60,000 nucleotides of DNA from Bolinopsis microptera. Lineage: Eukaryota > Ctenophora > Tentaculata > Lobata > Bolinopsidae. The position numbers were made by a program, and so were the translations under genes. Shown here piece after piece: positions 1 to 10,907 of the stretch. The notes beneath the pieces were generated by a model that saw only the letters and a list, made by a program, of their open reading frames with translations, searched no databases and was not told where the DNA came from. Numbering within the stretch: the stretch's first letter is position 1; every line of letters starts with the position of its first letter. The stretch is taken from positions 5,808,460 to 5,868,459 of the forward strand of contig NC_087083.1 in the NCBI RefSeq assembly GCF_026151205.1, written 5' to 3'.

Positions 1-257
1 CATCATAAGTTATATAGTAGCTAGTCCCCGCTCTCTGTGCGCATTATAGTGTTTAATACTTTATTGACGAACCTTTTTGTCATGGTATAGTAGTGTTTGT
101 ACAATGTACATTTGTTTTTTGGTTGTGATAACTGTTCTTTGTTTGCATCAAAAATTAAGTATAGTTATTCAGTTATTGAGCAGAGCTATTCTGTTTCAAG
201 TATTCTGAATGTATAATTTTACCTTACTTTCAAGAATGAAACTTTAAAGAGTCGCAC
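1..257. other. 5' flank of the filamin-repeat gene
   Basis: No open reading frame or known repeat is visible. The stretch should hold the promoter and 5' leader of the gene whose ATG is at 258. The last 30 bases (about 232-260) resemble a second leader at 10872-10902: both contain AAGAATGAAAC and end in CACATG. I see no convincing TATA box. Confidence 0.4.
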
Positions 258-3200
258 ATGGGGCAGTGTTACAGTTTTTCCTCGGAGGATGAAGATTCTG
301 ACCCTGACACGGATGAGGACGGTTGGTTTCTCTTTTACTAAAGCGATTACACAAAAATTAAATATTAGTTATCTTTTTTCGCTCTTATGAGTGGGTCGAT
401 CATATTTGATTGCTGGGGACGAAGTGAGAGTCTCCACTTAGTGTAATAGACAAAATTTTGTCCAAGTTTGCAATATAGTGAAAATAGTTTTAAACTATCA
501 ATCAAATTTTTTTTATTTGAAAATTCAATTAATCATTATATATATAAATCAAGCGTTACATTTCAGCCATGCAAAATTACAATGACATATTTTGATATAC
601 TAATTGATAAATGGTACTGCAATATAAGTTGCTTAATGTTTGGCCGGATGACATTGACAACTAACGAGAAAAATAAACTTGATTACATAATAATTAATTC
701 GGCTGAACCAACACATAGCAAGGGCCGTCAAAAATAGAAATTAAATATATTCCCGTATTTACTACTCAGGTACCTAGTGCAAATTTATAGTCAGGGTATA
801 CCTTAGTTCCCAACAATTTGGTAGACAATAAATTTGGGTGGCAGTGAATTCATGGTAGCTTATAATCTGTCAGCAAATGTTAAAGACCGTTTATATAAGA
901 TTTTCGGTATAAAACAAAGAAAGGAGTCAAAGCAGGTACCCAGACCAATGACAAAACCATGCTTTTTCATGAGCATTGCAAGGAGAGGATTCCTTTGTGG
1001 AAAGCAAACCCGATGCTAACTTCCCTACCTTATACCAGCGATCATGAAAACAAAGGCCACTATGCCATTCTAAAAATTGTATGGTCATTATTCCTCGTTA
1101 TATCGGGAACTTGTGAGAGCTAGGATTTTGGTTTTATATTTTGAACAATCTCTACATTTGTGCTACGCAAGGCACAGTGAATTCTTGAAATGTAAGTTTT
1201 GATTTTATTCCAACTCATTTCTACTTTTATATAAGCTACAATAACAATTTTGATTAAAACACCATGCATCTCAGAGTCAGGAGAAATGAGCGAGGATGAA
1301 GAAAATAAAGTGAGCTTGGAGGCCTCCCTACTATCGTCAGAACCAGAAACAGGTATGAGGTCCATAAATTAAATAATTATATAAAAGAGGTAACTCTGAA
1401 TTATGATTCTTTTAAGGATTAAATATTGATACAATCGGAGTTCAACTATAATTAACAAACGTGTGCTAGTTTTCAATTTGCGCCTGATATGTTTTAAACC
1501 CATCGTATATTTCAGATGTCTCAAGTATTTTTAAAGAGGCTTTTCAACAACTGATGTGTATGGCAGCACCTATTACTGATGAAGACAAACCAGCAGGCGG
1601 GATTCAGATCTCTCAAGACCAGGTTGAAACGCCAAATGTTAAAACGTTAAAACGAAATTTTGAAACTGAATCTGTTGTGCCAACTGGTGACGATGAAACC
1701 AAACCAACAGCTAACCAGGTTGAAATGATAGCACCAGCAATCGAATTCGGAACGCCGATTGAGGAAGTGGAAACACCAAATGTTAAAATCGAAGCAACAA
1801 CTATCGAAGAAGAAACAACTTTGGAAATCGAAGCGTTAGCTGTCGAAATCGAATCACCATCCGTCGAAATGGTAACACCATGTGGCCAAATTGACACACC
1901 AGATGCTAAAATTGAAACAGTCGAAAGACCAGCTGTTGTTGAAGTGGAAATAACGGCCTTGGCAATCGAAGAACCAGATGTCGAAATCGAATCACCATCC
2001 GTCGAAATGGTAACACCATGTGGCCAAATTGACACACCAGATGCTGAAATTGAAACAGTCGAAAGACCAGCTGTTGTTGAAGTGGGAATAACGGCCTTGG
2101 CAATCGAAGAACCAGATGTCGAAATCGAAACACCAGCTGTCGAAAACGAAACACCAATTGTCAAAGTTGATATATCATTTGTGGAAGCATTAACTGTCGA
2201 AATCAAATCACTAGCCGATGAAATTGAACCTCCAGCTGTTGAAGTGGACATAACACCTTTGGAAATAGAAGCACTAGCAGCATTTGTCGATAACGAAGCG
2301 TTATCACCAGCTGATGAAATTGAAGCCCCAGCTATTGTCGAAATCGAATCACCAACTGTAGAAATTGAAGCACCAGTTGTCGATATCAAATCACCAGCTG
2401 TAGAGATTGAAGGACCTGTTGTCCAAATTGGAACACCAGCTGTAGAGATTGAAGTACCAGTTGTCGAAATTGGAACACTAACTGTAGAGATTGAAGGACC
2501 AGTTGTCGAAATTGAAACACCAACTGTAGAGATTGAAGCACCAGTTGTCGAAATTGATACACCAACTGTAGAGATTGAAGGACCAGTTGTCGAAATTGAA
2601 ACACCAGCTGTAGAGATTGAAGCATCAGTTGTCGAAATTGAATCACAAGCTGTAGACATTGAAGTACCAGTTGTCGAAATCGAATCACCAGCTGTAGAGA
2701 TTGAAGGACCTGTTGTCGAAATTGAATCACCAACTGTAGAGATCGAAGTACCAGTTATCGAACTCGAATCACCAGCTGTAGAGATTGAAGCACCAGTTGT
2801 CGAAATCGAATCACCAACTGTAAAGATTGAAGGACCTGTTGTCGAAATTGAAACACCAACTGTAGAGATCAAAGTACCAGTTGTCGAAATCGAATCACCA
2901 TCTGTAGAGATTGGAGCACCAGTTGTCGAAATCGAATCACCAACTGTAGAGATTGAAGCACAAGTTGTCGAACTCGAATCACCAGCTGTAGAGATTGAAG
3001 CACCAGTTGTCGAAATCGAATCACCAACTGTAAAGATTGAAGCACAAGTTGTCGAAATTGAAACACCAACTGTAGAGATCGAAGTACCAGTTGTCGAAAT
3101 CGAATCACCAGCTGTAGAGATTGAAGAACCTGTTGTCGAAATTGAATCACCAACTGTAGAGATTGAAGTACCAGTTGTCGAAATCGAATCACCAACTGTA

Positions 3201-5099
3201 AAGATTGAAGCACAAGTTGTCGAAATTGAATCACCAGCTGTAGAGATTGAAGCACCAGCTTTAGAGATTGAAGCACCAGTTGTCGAAATCGAAACATCAA
3301 CTGTAGAGATTGAAGCACCAGTTGTCGAAACCGAATCACCAACTGTAGAGATCGAAGTACCAGTTGTCGAAATCGAATCACCAGCTGTAGAGATTGAAGA
3401 ACCTGTTGTCGAAATTGAAACACCAACTGTAGAGATCGAAGTACCAGTTGTCGAAATCGAATCACCAGCTGAAGAGATTGAAGAACCTGTTGTCGAAATT
3501 GAATCACCAACTGTAGAGATTGAAGTACCAGTTGTCGAAATTGAATCACAAGCTGTAGAGGTTGAAGTACCAGTTTTCGAAATTGAATCACCAGCTGTAG
3601 AGATTGAAGCACCAGCTTTAGAGATTGAAGCACCAGTTGTCGAAATCAAAACATCAACTGTAAAGATTGAAGGACCTGTTGTCGAAATTGAAACACCACC
3701 TGTAGAAATTGAAGCACCTGTTGTCGAAATCGAATCACCAACTGTAAAGATTGAAGCACCAGTTGTCGAAATCGAATCACTGGATATTGAAGCACCAGTT
3801 GTCGAAATTGAATCACAAGCTGTAGATATTGAAACACCTGGTGTCGAAATCGAATCACAAGCTGTAGATATTGTAGCACCAGTTGTCGAAATTGAATCAC
3901 CAACTGTAGAGATTGAAGGCCCTGTTGTCAAAATTGAACCACCAGCTGTAGAGATTGAAGCACCAGTTGTCAAAATCGAATCACCAACTGTAGAGATTGA
4001 AGGACCTGTTGTCGACATCGAATCACAAGCTGTAAAGATTGAAGCACCACTTGTCGAAATTGAGTCTCCGGCTGTAGAGATTGAAGCACCAGTTGTCGAA
4101 ATCGAAGCGCCAGTTTTCGAAATCGAAAAACCAGCTGTCCAAATGAAAACACCAATTGTCCAAGTTCACACGACAAATACTGAAATTGAAACACCAGCCG
4201 AAAAGGCAGCAGTCGAAAAATTAGTCATGTATGCAGAATCACCAGCTGTCAAAATAGAGGCACCAATCGAATCGCCGACTGGCTCTGAAGTAGGAGTTAA
4301 AGTCAAAACAACCAACAAATTCCAGGTAACCATGTTGAAACGTCAAATATTTAAAGCTTTCAAAAACAAGTCCCCAAATGGTAAAATTGGAAAGACGCAA
4401 GATGTATGGGCAGAGGGTCCGGGATTGATGGATTGTTTTGAGGGTGATCAGGGCGACTTTCAAATATTAAACAAACATGCTGGACACGGTACACTGAGTG
4501 TGGAAGTAAAGGGATCCAAAGCCAAATCTCAAGTAACTGAATGGAAGGAAGCGAAAGAGACAGTTACCTGTAGATACAACCCAGAAGTAGCGGGAAAGTA
4601 CACCATCAATATCAAGTGGGAGGATGAACATATCATAGGCAGTCCATTCAAGATAAAAGTCAGGGAACGTCCAGTAAGTGAACTCAAAAGACCAGCTGTT
4701 GAAGTTGAAAGACGATCTGTGGAAATGGAAGCACCAGCTGTTGCAGTTGAGCCACTGAACGTCGACATACCCTCCGTTACAAGTGAACTGCCGGAAGCGA
4801 TATGGGCAGAGGGTCCGGGCTTGATGGACTGTTTTGTGGGTGATCAGGGCGACTTCAAAGTTTTCACTAAAGATGCCTTACAGGGTTCACTAACTGTGCG
4901 AGTGAATGGACCAAAAAACAAATTCCGAGTAAAAACATGGAAAGGAGGGAGACGGACAGTAAACTGTACTTACAACCCTGAAGCAGCCGGAAAGTACACT
5001 ATCAACATCAAGTTGGAGGACCAACATATCAAGGGTAGTCCATTCAACATAGACGTGAGAAAACATCCAGAACCAGACATTTTACTTGTGTTAAGATGA
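258..5099 (+). CDS. Myristoylated-type acidic repeat protein with two filamin domains (3 exons)
   Basis: Exons 258-321, 1275-1352 and 1516-5099 join in phase 1 at both introns, each with GT and AG borders, giving about 1,241 residues. The ATG at 258 starts MGQCYSFSSEDEDSD. Gly2, Cys4 and Ser6 match the N-myristoylation consensus with a neighbouring palmitoylation cysteine, so membrane attachment is inferred. A degenerate acidic region follows, then roughly 600 residues of a 7-residue PxVEIEx repeat, somewhat like AHNAK/periaxin in style but glutamate-rich. Two filamin/ABP280 repeats end the protein (nt about 4399-4670 and 4798-5065). Both carry WAEGPGLMDCF, a Y-x-P-E-x-A-G-K-Y segment and GSPF, as filamin Ig folds do. 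No actin-binding CH domains are present, so it is not a true filamin. A cortical scaffold is a guess. The exon 1 donor (GTTGGT) is weak, which lowers confidence in exon 1 only. Confidence 0.8.
322..1274 (+). other. Intron 1 of the filamin-repeat gene, with a dispersed repeat
   Basis: Non-coding. It contains a 23-bp sequence (416-438, beginning GGGACGAAGTGAG) that recurs exactly at 42202-42224. Both copies are followed by AT-rich DNA with GAAAATAGTTT-type motifs, so both are probably fragments of one dispersed repeat family. The short ORFs at 468-737 and 834-1019 look random. Confidence 0.5.
1843..2118 (+). repeat. Two-copy 135-bp coding higher-order repeat
   Basis: Two adjacent, nearly identical 45-codon blocks lie in the N-terminal third of the filamin-repeat protein. 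Each contains SVEMVTPCGQIDTPDA and ERPAVVEV. The unit is 135 bp, so the frame is kept. This is a recent internal duplication and is distinct from the 21-bp repeat downstream. Confidence 0.85.
2330..4135 (+). repeat. 21-bp coding minisatellite (PxVEIEx heptads)
   Basis: About 85 tandem 21-bp units encode 7-residue repeats, with alternation into 14-residue pairs (PVVEIES then PTVEIEV or PAVEIEA). Nearly every unit keeps V-E-I-E and a proline. The array is strongly acidic and almost free of lysine and aromatics. Unit variants recur in blocks, pointing to unequal exchange. The opposite strand also lacks stops over about 800 codons, a side effect of the repeat. Confidence 0.93.
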
Positions 5100-5117
5100 G
5101 TTTACGATAACCAGACT

Positions 5118-5415
5118 ACACTGACTGTACTGTACTGTACTGTACTGTACTGTACTGTACTGTACTGTACTGTACTGTACTGTACTGTACTGTACTGTAC
5201 TGTACTGTACTGTACTGTACTGTACTGTACTGTACTGTACTGTACTGTACTGTACTGTACTGTACTGTACTGTACTGTACTGTACTGTACTGTACTGTAC
5301 TGTGTACGCTACTGTACTATACTGTGTACGCTACTGTACTGTACTGTATACGCTACTGTACTGTACTGTGTACGCTACTGTACTGTACTGTGTACGCTAC
5401 TGTACTGTACTGTAC
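5118..5415 (+). repeat. TGTAC pentanucleotide microsatellite, presumed 3' UTR
   Basis: About 35 uninterrupted TGTAC units start some 20 bases after the stop codon of the filamin-repeat gene. A degenerate part follows, with a longer unit (TGTGTACGCTACTGTAC). Each unit contains the palindrome GTAC, so the transcript could fold on itself. Confidence 0.95.
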
Positions 5416-6032
5416 TACCATTAGGAATGTACTTCTTGACTTCGCTGTCTGAAAAAGTGAAAATGAGTGAACGAATTCACAATTATTTTCAATATTGACT
5501 ATTGAGATGTATACCTACAATATACATGATAATATTTTATTTCCATTTAATGATTTCATTGCTTAACTAGATTTATGAATATTTTATAGACAGAATTTGT
5601 GTGATTATAAAACATAAAGGTGAACTGTGCCTATTTTTCCAGCGAGGAGGATGTTGTGTAATACAAAGCTCTCATTGTTTCGAAAACGGGTGGCGTTAGT
5701 TGTTCTGTTTTAATTCTGGCCAACCATTCTGCTCTTCCGGTCAACTGGTTGACTGGTACATTATCTTACAAAAATTTTGATCGTCAGCAGGGGTTAAGCT
5801 ATTATACGTGCTAGTATGAAGTAGCTATCATGAACAACCAGTACTAGCGTTAGTTGTACAGTCGGGACGTGACATCACAAACATTTACATTATGGAAATT
5901 ACCTCGTTCCTATTCGAATTTTGGTTGGCAGGTTTTAATTGCCGAAAATTGACTTGCTCAACAAACACGCGTATTATTTTTCACTTCAATCCATTGATTC
6001 ATTTGTTGAAAATGGAATTTAATTGGCTCTAA
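5416..6032. other. Intergenic, probable 3' end of the filamin-repeat gene
   Basis: AT-rich, no ORF, no clear AATAAA. It ends at the tail of the minus-strand LINE. Confidence 0.4.
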
Positions 6033-6204
6033 TAATAATAATAGGATTATGGCCACATGGCCATCTCGACAAAAACTTGAAACCCAACTGCACTCTACGC
6101 TATTGCAGTTCGCACAATATTATCAAAAAGAAAAATGTTCCTATCCGGAACATTTAATGATTAATTATTTTTAGGACGTTAACATGTAGTTCTGAATTTA
6201 ACAA

Positions 6205-9129
6205 TCAGGAAACATTGATTCCTCGGTATTTAGCAATCAATGGGTTATTAGACATGAAATGTGCATATGAATCATGCTCACATGTATTTATTTTTGACAT
6301 CAAGGTTTCGCTGAGATCCCAGAAGTGACCCTTTGACGATGCTCCACTCGCTATCAGTTCATTTTTATAACATTGAAGTCGAGCTTTGAATGCGTCTACT
6401 GAACTGGCTTCTTTAACCGAACTTGGTACTTTGTTCCAGTAATTGGCAACACGGTTACTGAGGACCTGATTTCCTCTTTTATCTTTTAGGATCTTGGTAC
6501 CGCTACGTGATATCCTGAAAAGATCTTGTCCATAGTCCACTTTACCCGTCGTTATTTTAAAGGTTTCAATAAGATCACCCCTCATACGGCGCTCCAGTAG
6601 TGTTGTTAACTGGAGGATTCTCAGTCTCTCATCGTATGGTAGGATACCAATCCCGTCGATTATTCGTGTAAATTCTCTCTGAACGTCTTCTATCTTCTTA
6701 ATAGTCCTCCAGTTTCCGTGCTCTGCTGGTAGATTCCACACTTGCACAGCGTATTCGATGTGAGGTCGAACTAGAGTTCTGTAGACATTTAGCATAACAA
6801 ATTTGTTACGGCAGATCAAACTTCGTTTGATCCAGCCTATAACAGACTTTGCTTTTTTCACGGACTTATCTATATGATCACTCCAGTCCAGGTTTCTGGT
6901 AGTTAGAACTCCAAGATCCTTTTCTGCCTTCACTTGGGGGAGGCGTTCCCCATTCATGAAGTACTCGTGCATTGGATTGTTACGCCCAATATGTAGTACC
7001 TTACACTTGCCATCCTTCACATTGAATCTTAGGAGCCATTCCTTCTCCCACGCATTGAGTTTCAGTATATCATCTTGTGCAACACTGTGCTTAGCTGTGC
7101 TCGTTACTAGCTTAAGATCGTCCGCAAAGAGTGATACGAAGCTCTCAATTCCATCAGGGAGATCATTTATGAAGAGCAGGAAGAGCAGGGGGCCCAGCAC
7201 GGTTCCTTGAGGGACCCCAGATGTTACAGCAAACACTCTAGAAAATGATGATCCAACCCTGACGCGAAATGTTCTTCCTGTTAGAAAGTCTTCCACGACT
7301 GCAAGGGTGTTGCCAGATATTCCAAAGGATTGTAATTTTCTCAGCAATCGTTTGTGTGGTACAGAATCGAAAGCCTTCTGAAAATCGAGATACAGTATAT
7401 CAGCTGACCCGTCCTTCTCTAGTATCTCACTGACAATGTCCATACATTCCAGTAGGTTCGAGACGCAGGATCTTTTTGGTAGGAAACCGTGTTGTTCATT
7501 CACAATCATGGGGGATACGTGAGCTAGAATATGGTTCCTTAAAAACCTCTCAAAGATCTTGGAAAGAACGCACGTTAGGCTAATAGGGCGATAATTGCTG
7601 GCTTGGGATTTATCCCCCTTTTTATGCAATGCAGTGACATTTGCCTGCTTCCAGATTTCGGGAATCTTTCCCTCGTTGTAGCATTTTTGGAACAGTGCTG
7701 TGACTGAATCAGCAAACTGTTTGTTTTCGGCTAGTGTTTTCAAAAGCTTGGGGTGTATATCATCAGGTCCAACGGACTTCCAGATGTTAACTTTACGAAG
7801 TTGATCTTGAACTTCACTTGTATTGAATTTCAGGTCAGGAATCGTCTCCTTTGCGCTGTCTCCGGGTAGTGGGTCAGGTATTGAGGCCTGATCCTCCTTT
7901 ACAAACGTGCTCTCAAAGAAAATCCCAAGTTGGTTAGCCATATCATGTGCTGAGTGGAGTTCATCCCCACTAGCATCTCTGATTCCAGATATTGCAGCCC
8001 TAATCTTGCGCTTGGAGTTCATATAGCTGTAGAAAGCTTTTGGATTTATTTTTAGCTGGGCTGCTGCTTTATTCTCATAGCATATCATGAGCTGCTGTTG
8101 CTTCTTCTCGTAAGCACTCTGCTGATGTAGTGCATGATTCAGGTTTTTTGATGTCGGGTCGTTTTCAAAAATAGACCACAGTTTTTCTTTTAGCTTCCGT
8201 GCCTTGATTAGACATGGTTTGTCCCAGACCGATCGTGATTTTATTGCACCTGCACGATTTATCCTCAATTTGACGACTGGAACAGCTTCAGCAATGGTGT
8301 TGGCATTGGCCTGAATCAGATTCCAGTGCTCTTCAATAGTCAAGTCATGATTGGCACTCCATTGCAGCGGCCCTGCTGTATCAATGATTAGATCTTTGTT
8401 TGCTTTTGACCAATTTTTCTTCTGTTGAGTCACATACTCATCATGGTTAGCAATTGACCACTTACTGATAATTCCCACATGGTCTGATTTTCCCAGCGGT
8501 GCGGTTATTTGAACTTCCTGAAATATGGCGGGGTCTGAAGTCATAACATTGTCAAGAGTTGACGATTGCACTGTTGTTAAAACCTTCCTTCTGCGAGTTT
8601 TAACATCGTCTCCGATAACCCAACTGAGATCATGTTTTGCGAAAAAATCAAGATAGCACTGTTGAATCAGGAATTTTTGATTAATTGAATTATTCGGACA
8701 TTTAACTACACCTAAATCCCACACAACATCAGGAAGATTGAAATCTCCCATCATGATTAGTTCGGTATTAGGGGCTAGATTTTCAATCGCTACGGACAGA
8801 TTAGATAACATTGATTGACACTTATCGATTGTTAATGAAGGGGATCGGTATATAACAAATAATGCAATATCAATACAATCAGAATTTAGCATGACACATA
8901 TGCAATCAGGTACATTTATTGTTACATTGTGAGATTGGATAGAATCATGCACATATATACAAGAACCACCACCTTTCCCCGTTAATCGATCTACTCTATA
9001 CAGCCTAAAGTTCGCTAATGCTACCTCTGCATCATACACATCTGCACTGAACATTGTTTCTGTAATTCCCAAAACCTTGCAGTCGCTGGATTCGGCTACA
9101 ATTTGCAGTTCACTGATTTTATTCTTCAA
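6205..9129 (-). CDS. LINE ORF2: APE endonuclease and reverse transcriptase
   Basis: At least 974 residues. An endonuclease/exonuclease/phosphatase domain comes first, with GITET, MGDFNLPDVVWD, STLDNVMTS and a final KSDH, which include the catalytic positions of APE-type LINE endonucleases. The reverse transcriptase follows, with HKKGDKSQASNYRPISLT, LYLDFQKAFDSVPHKR, SGVPQGTVLGPLLFLLFIND and the catalytic FADD. The C-terminus (QREFTRIIDGI, LERRMRGDLIETFKI, ANYWNKVP) is the conserved tail of the CR1/L2/Rex1 group. The frame stays open upstream of 9129 (reading ...KVFYSNANDLKNK) and overlaps the end of ORF1 in another frame. Translation may therefore use termination-reinitiation or frameshifting. 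The ORF appears intact. Confidence 0.93.
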   Translation of the reverse strand: MKNKISELQIVAESSDCKVLGITETMFSADVYDAEVALANFRLYRVDRLTGKGGGSCIYVHDSIQSHNVTINVPDCICVMLNSDCIDIALFVIYRSPSLTIDKCQSMLSNLSVAIENLAPNTELIMMGDFNLPDVVWDLGVVKCPNNSINQKFLIQQCYLDFFAKHDLSWVIGDDVKTRRRKVLTTVQSSTLDNVMTSDPAIFQEVQITAPLGKSDHVGIISKWSIANHDEYVTQQKKNWSKANKDLIIDTAGPLQWSANHDLTIEEHWNLIQANANTIAEAVPVVKLRINRAGAIKSRSVWDKPCLIKARKLKEKLWSIFENDPTSKNLNHALHQQSAYEKKQQQLMICYENKAAAQLKINPKAFYSYMNSKRKIRAAISGIRDASGDELHSAHDMANQLGIFFESTFVKEDQASIPDPLPGDSAKETIPDLKFNTSEVQDQLRKVNIWKSVGPDDIHPKLLKTLAENKQFADSVTALFQKCYNEGKIPEIWKQANVTALHKKGDKSQASNYRPISLTCVLSKIFERFLRNHILAHVSPMIVNEQHGFLPKRSCVSNLLECMDIVSEILEKDGSADILYLDFQKAFDSVPHKRLLRKLQSFGISGNTLAVVEDFLTGRTFRVRVGSSFSRVFAVTSGVPQGTVLGPLLFLLFINDLPDGIESFVSLFADDLKLVTSTAKHSVAQDDILKLNAWEKEWLLRFNVKDGKCKVLHIGRNNPMHEYFMNGERLPQVKAEKDLGVLTTRNLDWSDHIDKSVKKAKSVIGWIKRSLICRNKFVMLNVYRTLVRPHIEYAVQVWNLPAEHGNWRTIKKIEDVQREFTRIIDGIGILPYDERLRILQLTTLLERRMRGDLIETFKITTGKVDYGQDLFRISRSGTKILKDKRGNQVLSNRVANYWNKVPSSVKEASSVDAFKARLQCYKNELIASGASSKGHFWDLSETLMSKINTCEHDSYAHFMSNNPLIAKYRGINVS

Positions 9130-9206
9130 GTCATTTGCATTTGAATAAAAAACTTTCAGAAAATGACTAGCATTGTTTCTTAGTTTAGAGTTATAACTAG
9201 AGACAG

Positions 9207-9842
9207 CTAATAGGTCGCAACGTTGCCGGAGTTTTCCGATTCCGTACCACCTGTCAATAGTCCCTTGGAACCACTGTCCTTCGTCCGCTCCCGTCTTTTT
9301 TGCCGCGCCTCGTAGTTCGCCCTTCTTTCAGCCTGGGATAAGTCTGGATTTATCCAGTAGTCCTCACCATCCTTGAGAACCTTGCAGCCATTTCCGTACT
9401 TGTGCTTGCTACGGGCAAGATCTGGTGTCGCAAGCACAACAACAAGGGGTCGTGGCTTTGTTCTTTCCTTATTAGAGCCAGACCCGAGAGGGGGACCAGC
9501 TCTGTAGCAGCGTTCTATCTGGTCGGTTGTGACATCTAGAACCGTGGCAGCTATCAGCTTATCGGCTGCGATCCTGTCCTTTATCTCTGTTAGTGAGCTC
9601 TCGGGAACAGTAGTGATCACGACGTTCCTGATACGCTTCTCTTTGTCGAACACATCAGCTTCCTGTCGAGCTGTGGTCTGAGATACAATCTCAGACTGGC
9701 TTTCCTTAAGCGCAGATGCTAAACTGTTCTCGAAACATTTCTTCGTCTCGCGGCCAATGATACTTTCTGTATTCTTCACAACGTCAGCAAATGTTTTTGT
9801 CATTTTGTCTGTTTTGACTATCGTGGAGACAGTTTCAGTCAT
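9207..9842 (-). CDS. LINE ORF1, RRM-like nucleic-acid-binding protein
   Basis: 211 residues. The middle part (KRIRNVVITTVPESS, then DQIERCYRAGP, RPLVVVLATPD) has the pattern of the RRM-like ORF1 proteins of L2/CR1 LINEs. The basic C-terminal segment YWINPDLSQAERRANYEAR is typical of them. The N-terminus looks helical and could form a coiled coil. The family role is RNA binding and chaperoning during target-primed reverse transcription. Its end overlaps the upstream extension of ORF2. Confidence 0.85.
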   Translation of the reverse strand: MTETVSTIVKTDKMTKTFADVVKNTESIIGRETKKCFENSLASALKESQSEIVSQTTARQEADVFDKEKRIRNVVITTVPESSLTEIKDRIAADKLIAATVLDVTTDQIERCYRAGPPLGSGSNKERTKPRPLVVVLATPDLARSKHKYGNGCKVLKDGEDYWINPDLSQAERRANYEARQKRRERTKDSGSKGLLTGGTESENSGNVATY

Positions 9843-9870
9843 AATCTCTCTCTAGAGATGGAAATCAATA

Positions 9871-10907
9871 AAAAGCTTTCCCAGGTAATACAATTCTTAT
9901 TGTTATTATCGAATATTATTTTACACTATTAACGCAGGATAAAGGGTAGCTTAACAAAGTTAAACTTGAAGGGATGCCATATTTCAGATCAGTGCGAGAA
10001 CATTCTAGATTAGCTCATCATGAGCTATCATGGGACTTGGAGACCTAAATACTTAAATAGTATGCAGTGCTCACGACGTATTACCTTTATTAGGTCATAA
10101 TCGTTCTATCACGCTTACTGCACTGCACAGTCCGGAGTGTGATGGTGCTCTACTGTTCATAGGAGAGTACTGGTACTCTACTGTTCATAGAAAGATAGAA
10201 GAGTAAGAGATTGGTACACTGCCACTATACTATTGAATAAACAAACATAAGTTTATAATTAGATAATAGCCGAGGTTGGACTCGAGCCAGACTAAGAACA
10301 AAATTCCAAAAATGTAAGGTTTTGAATAGTTGTTGCATAAAGTATAAATTAATGTAGGACGCTATAAGTTAAATGTGGAGAGTGATCTCACAATGTGGTG
10401 CAGTGCTATTTCTTTGTTTAATATGCCTGGGTTTAATTTTAAGTTGTTACTGCTCCAGTGTAACTTGTAAGCTGATTAAGTATGAATCATGAGTTTTTAC
10501 TTTGCGGTTTATACTCTAAGTTGATGAACACCAAATTTATACACTGAAGGATATCAGGCTTGTCCGCCGCCGTCGAACGCCGCCGCCGCTGGTCAATTTG
10601 ACCACGCCACATGCCGCCGGTACACAGCTCAAATTTACTCAAATTGTCGGAAAGAAAGCACGATAATAGACCAAACTTTCAGTTTCATTGAGTTATTGCT
10701 CAATAAATTTCGTTCTTAGTTCTACACATGCTCGATGTTGTTATTCAACTTACAGTTTGCAATTAATTCATGTTGTTTTTCTGAGACGTCTAGAATAAGC
10801 GCTGGCCGCTGACCCTTAAATATTATTGTTTTGTGATCGATACAACAAAATATCTGATTCTTATTTCATTTATAAGAATGAAACAGTGAAAAGTTACACA
10901 TGTAAGC
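9871..10907. other. Intergenic with a small GC-rich island
   Basis: No convincing gene. A 70-bp GC-rich patch at about 10558-10625 is rich in CCGCCG and stands out from its AT-rich surroundings. A short direct repeat (CTCTACTGTTCATAG) occurs near 10150-10190. The stretch could be the promoter of the small exon at 10908. Confidence 0.35.

Larger units (their letters stand above)
6033..9870 (-). mobile_element. CR1/L2-like non-LTR retrotransposon, nearly complete
   Basis: Read on the minus strand the order is ORF1 (9842-9207), ORF2 (to 6205) and a short 3' UTR ending in a trinucleotide tail, seen on the plus strand as AATAATAATAATA at about 6033. Short microsatellite tails are typical of CR1/L2-type LINEs. 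Neither ORF has an internal stop, so this copy is young. The 5' edge near 9870 is approximate, and I could not fix a target-site duplication. Confidence 0.85.

Noticed and set aside
1613-4018. 801-codon ORF on the minus strand, rich in S, T, G and I
   Set aside because: Exact antisense of the VEIE repeat. The repeat codons contain no reverse-strand stops, so this is a by-product.
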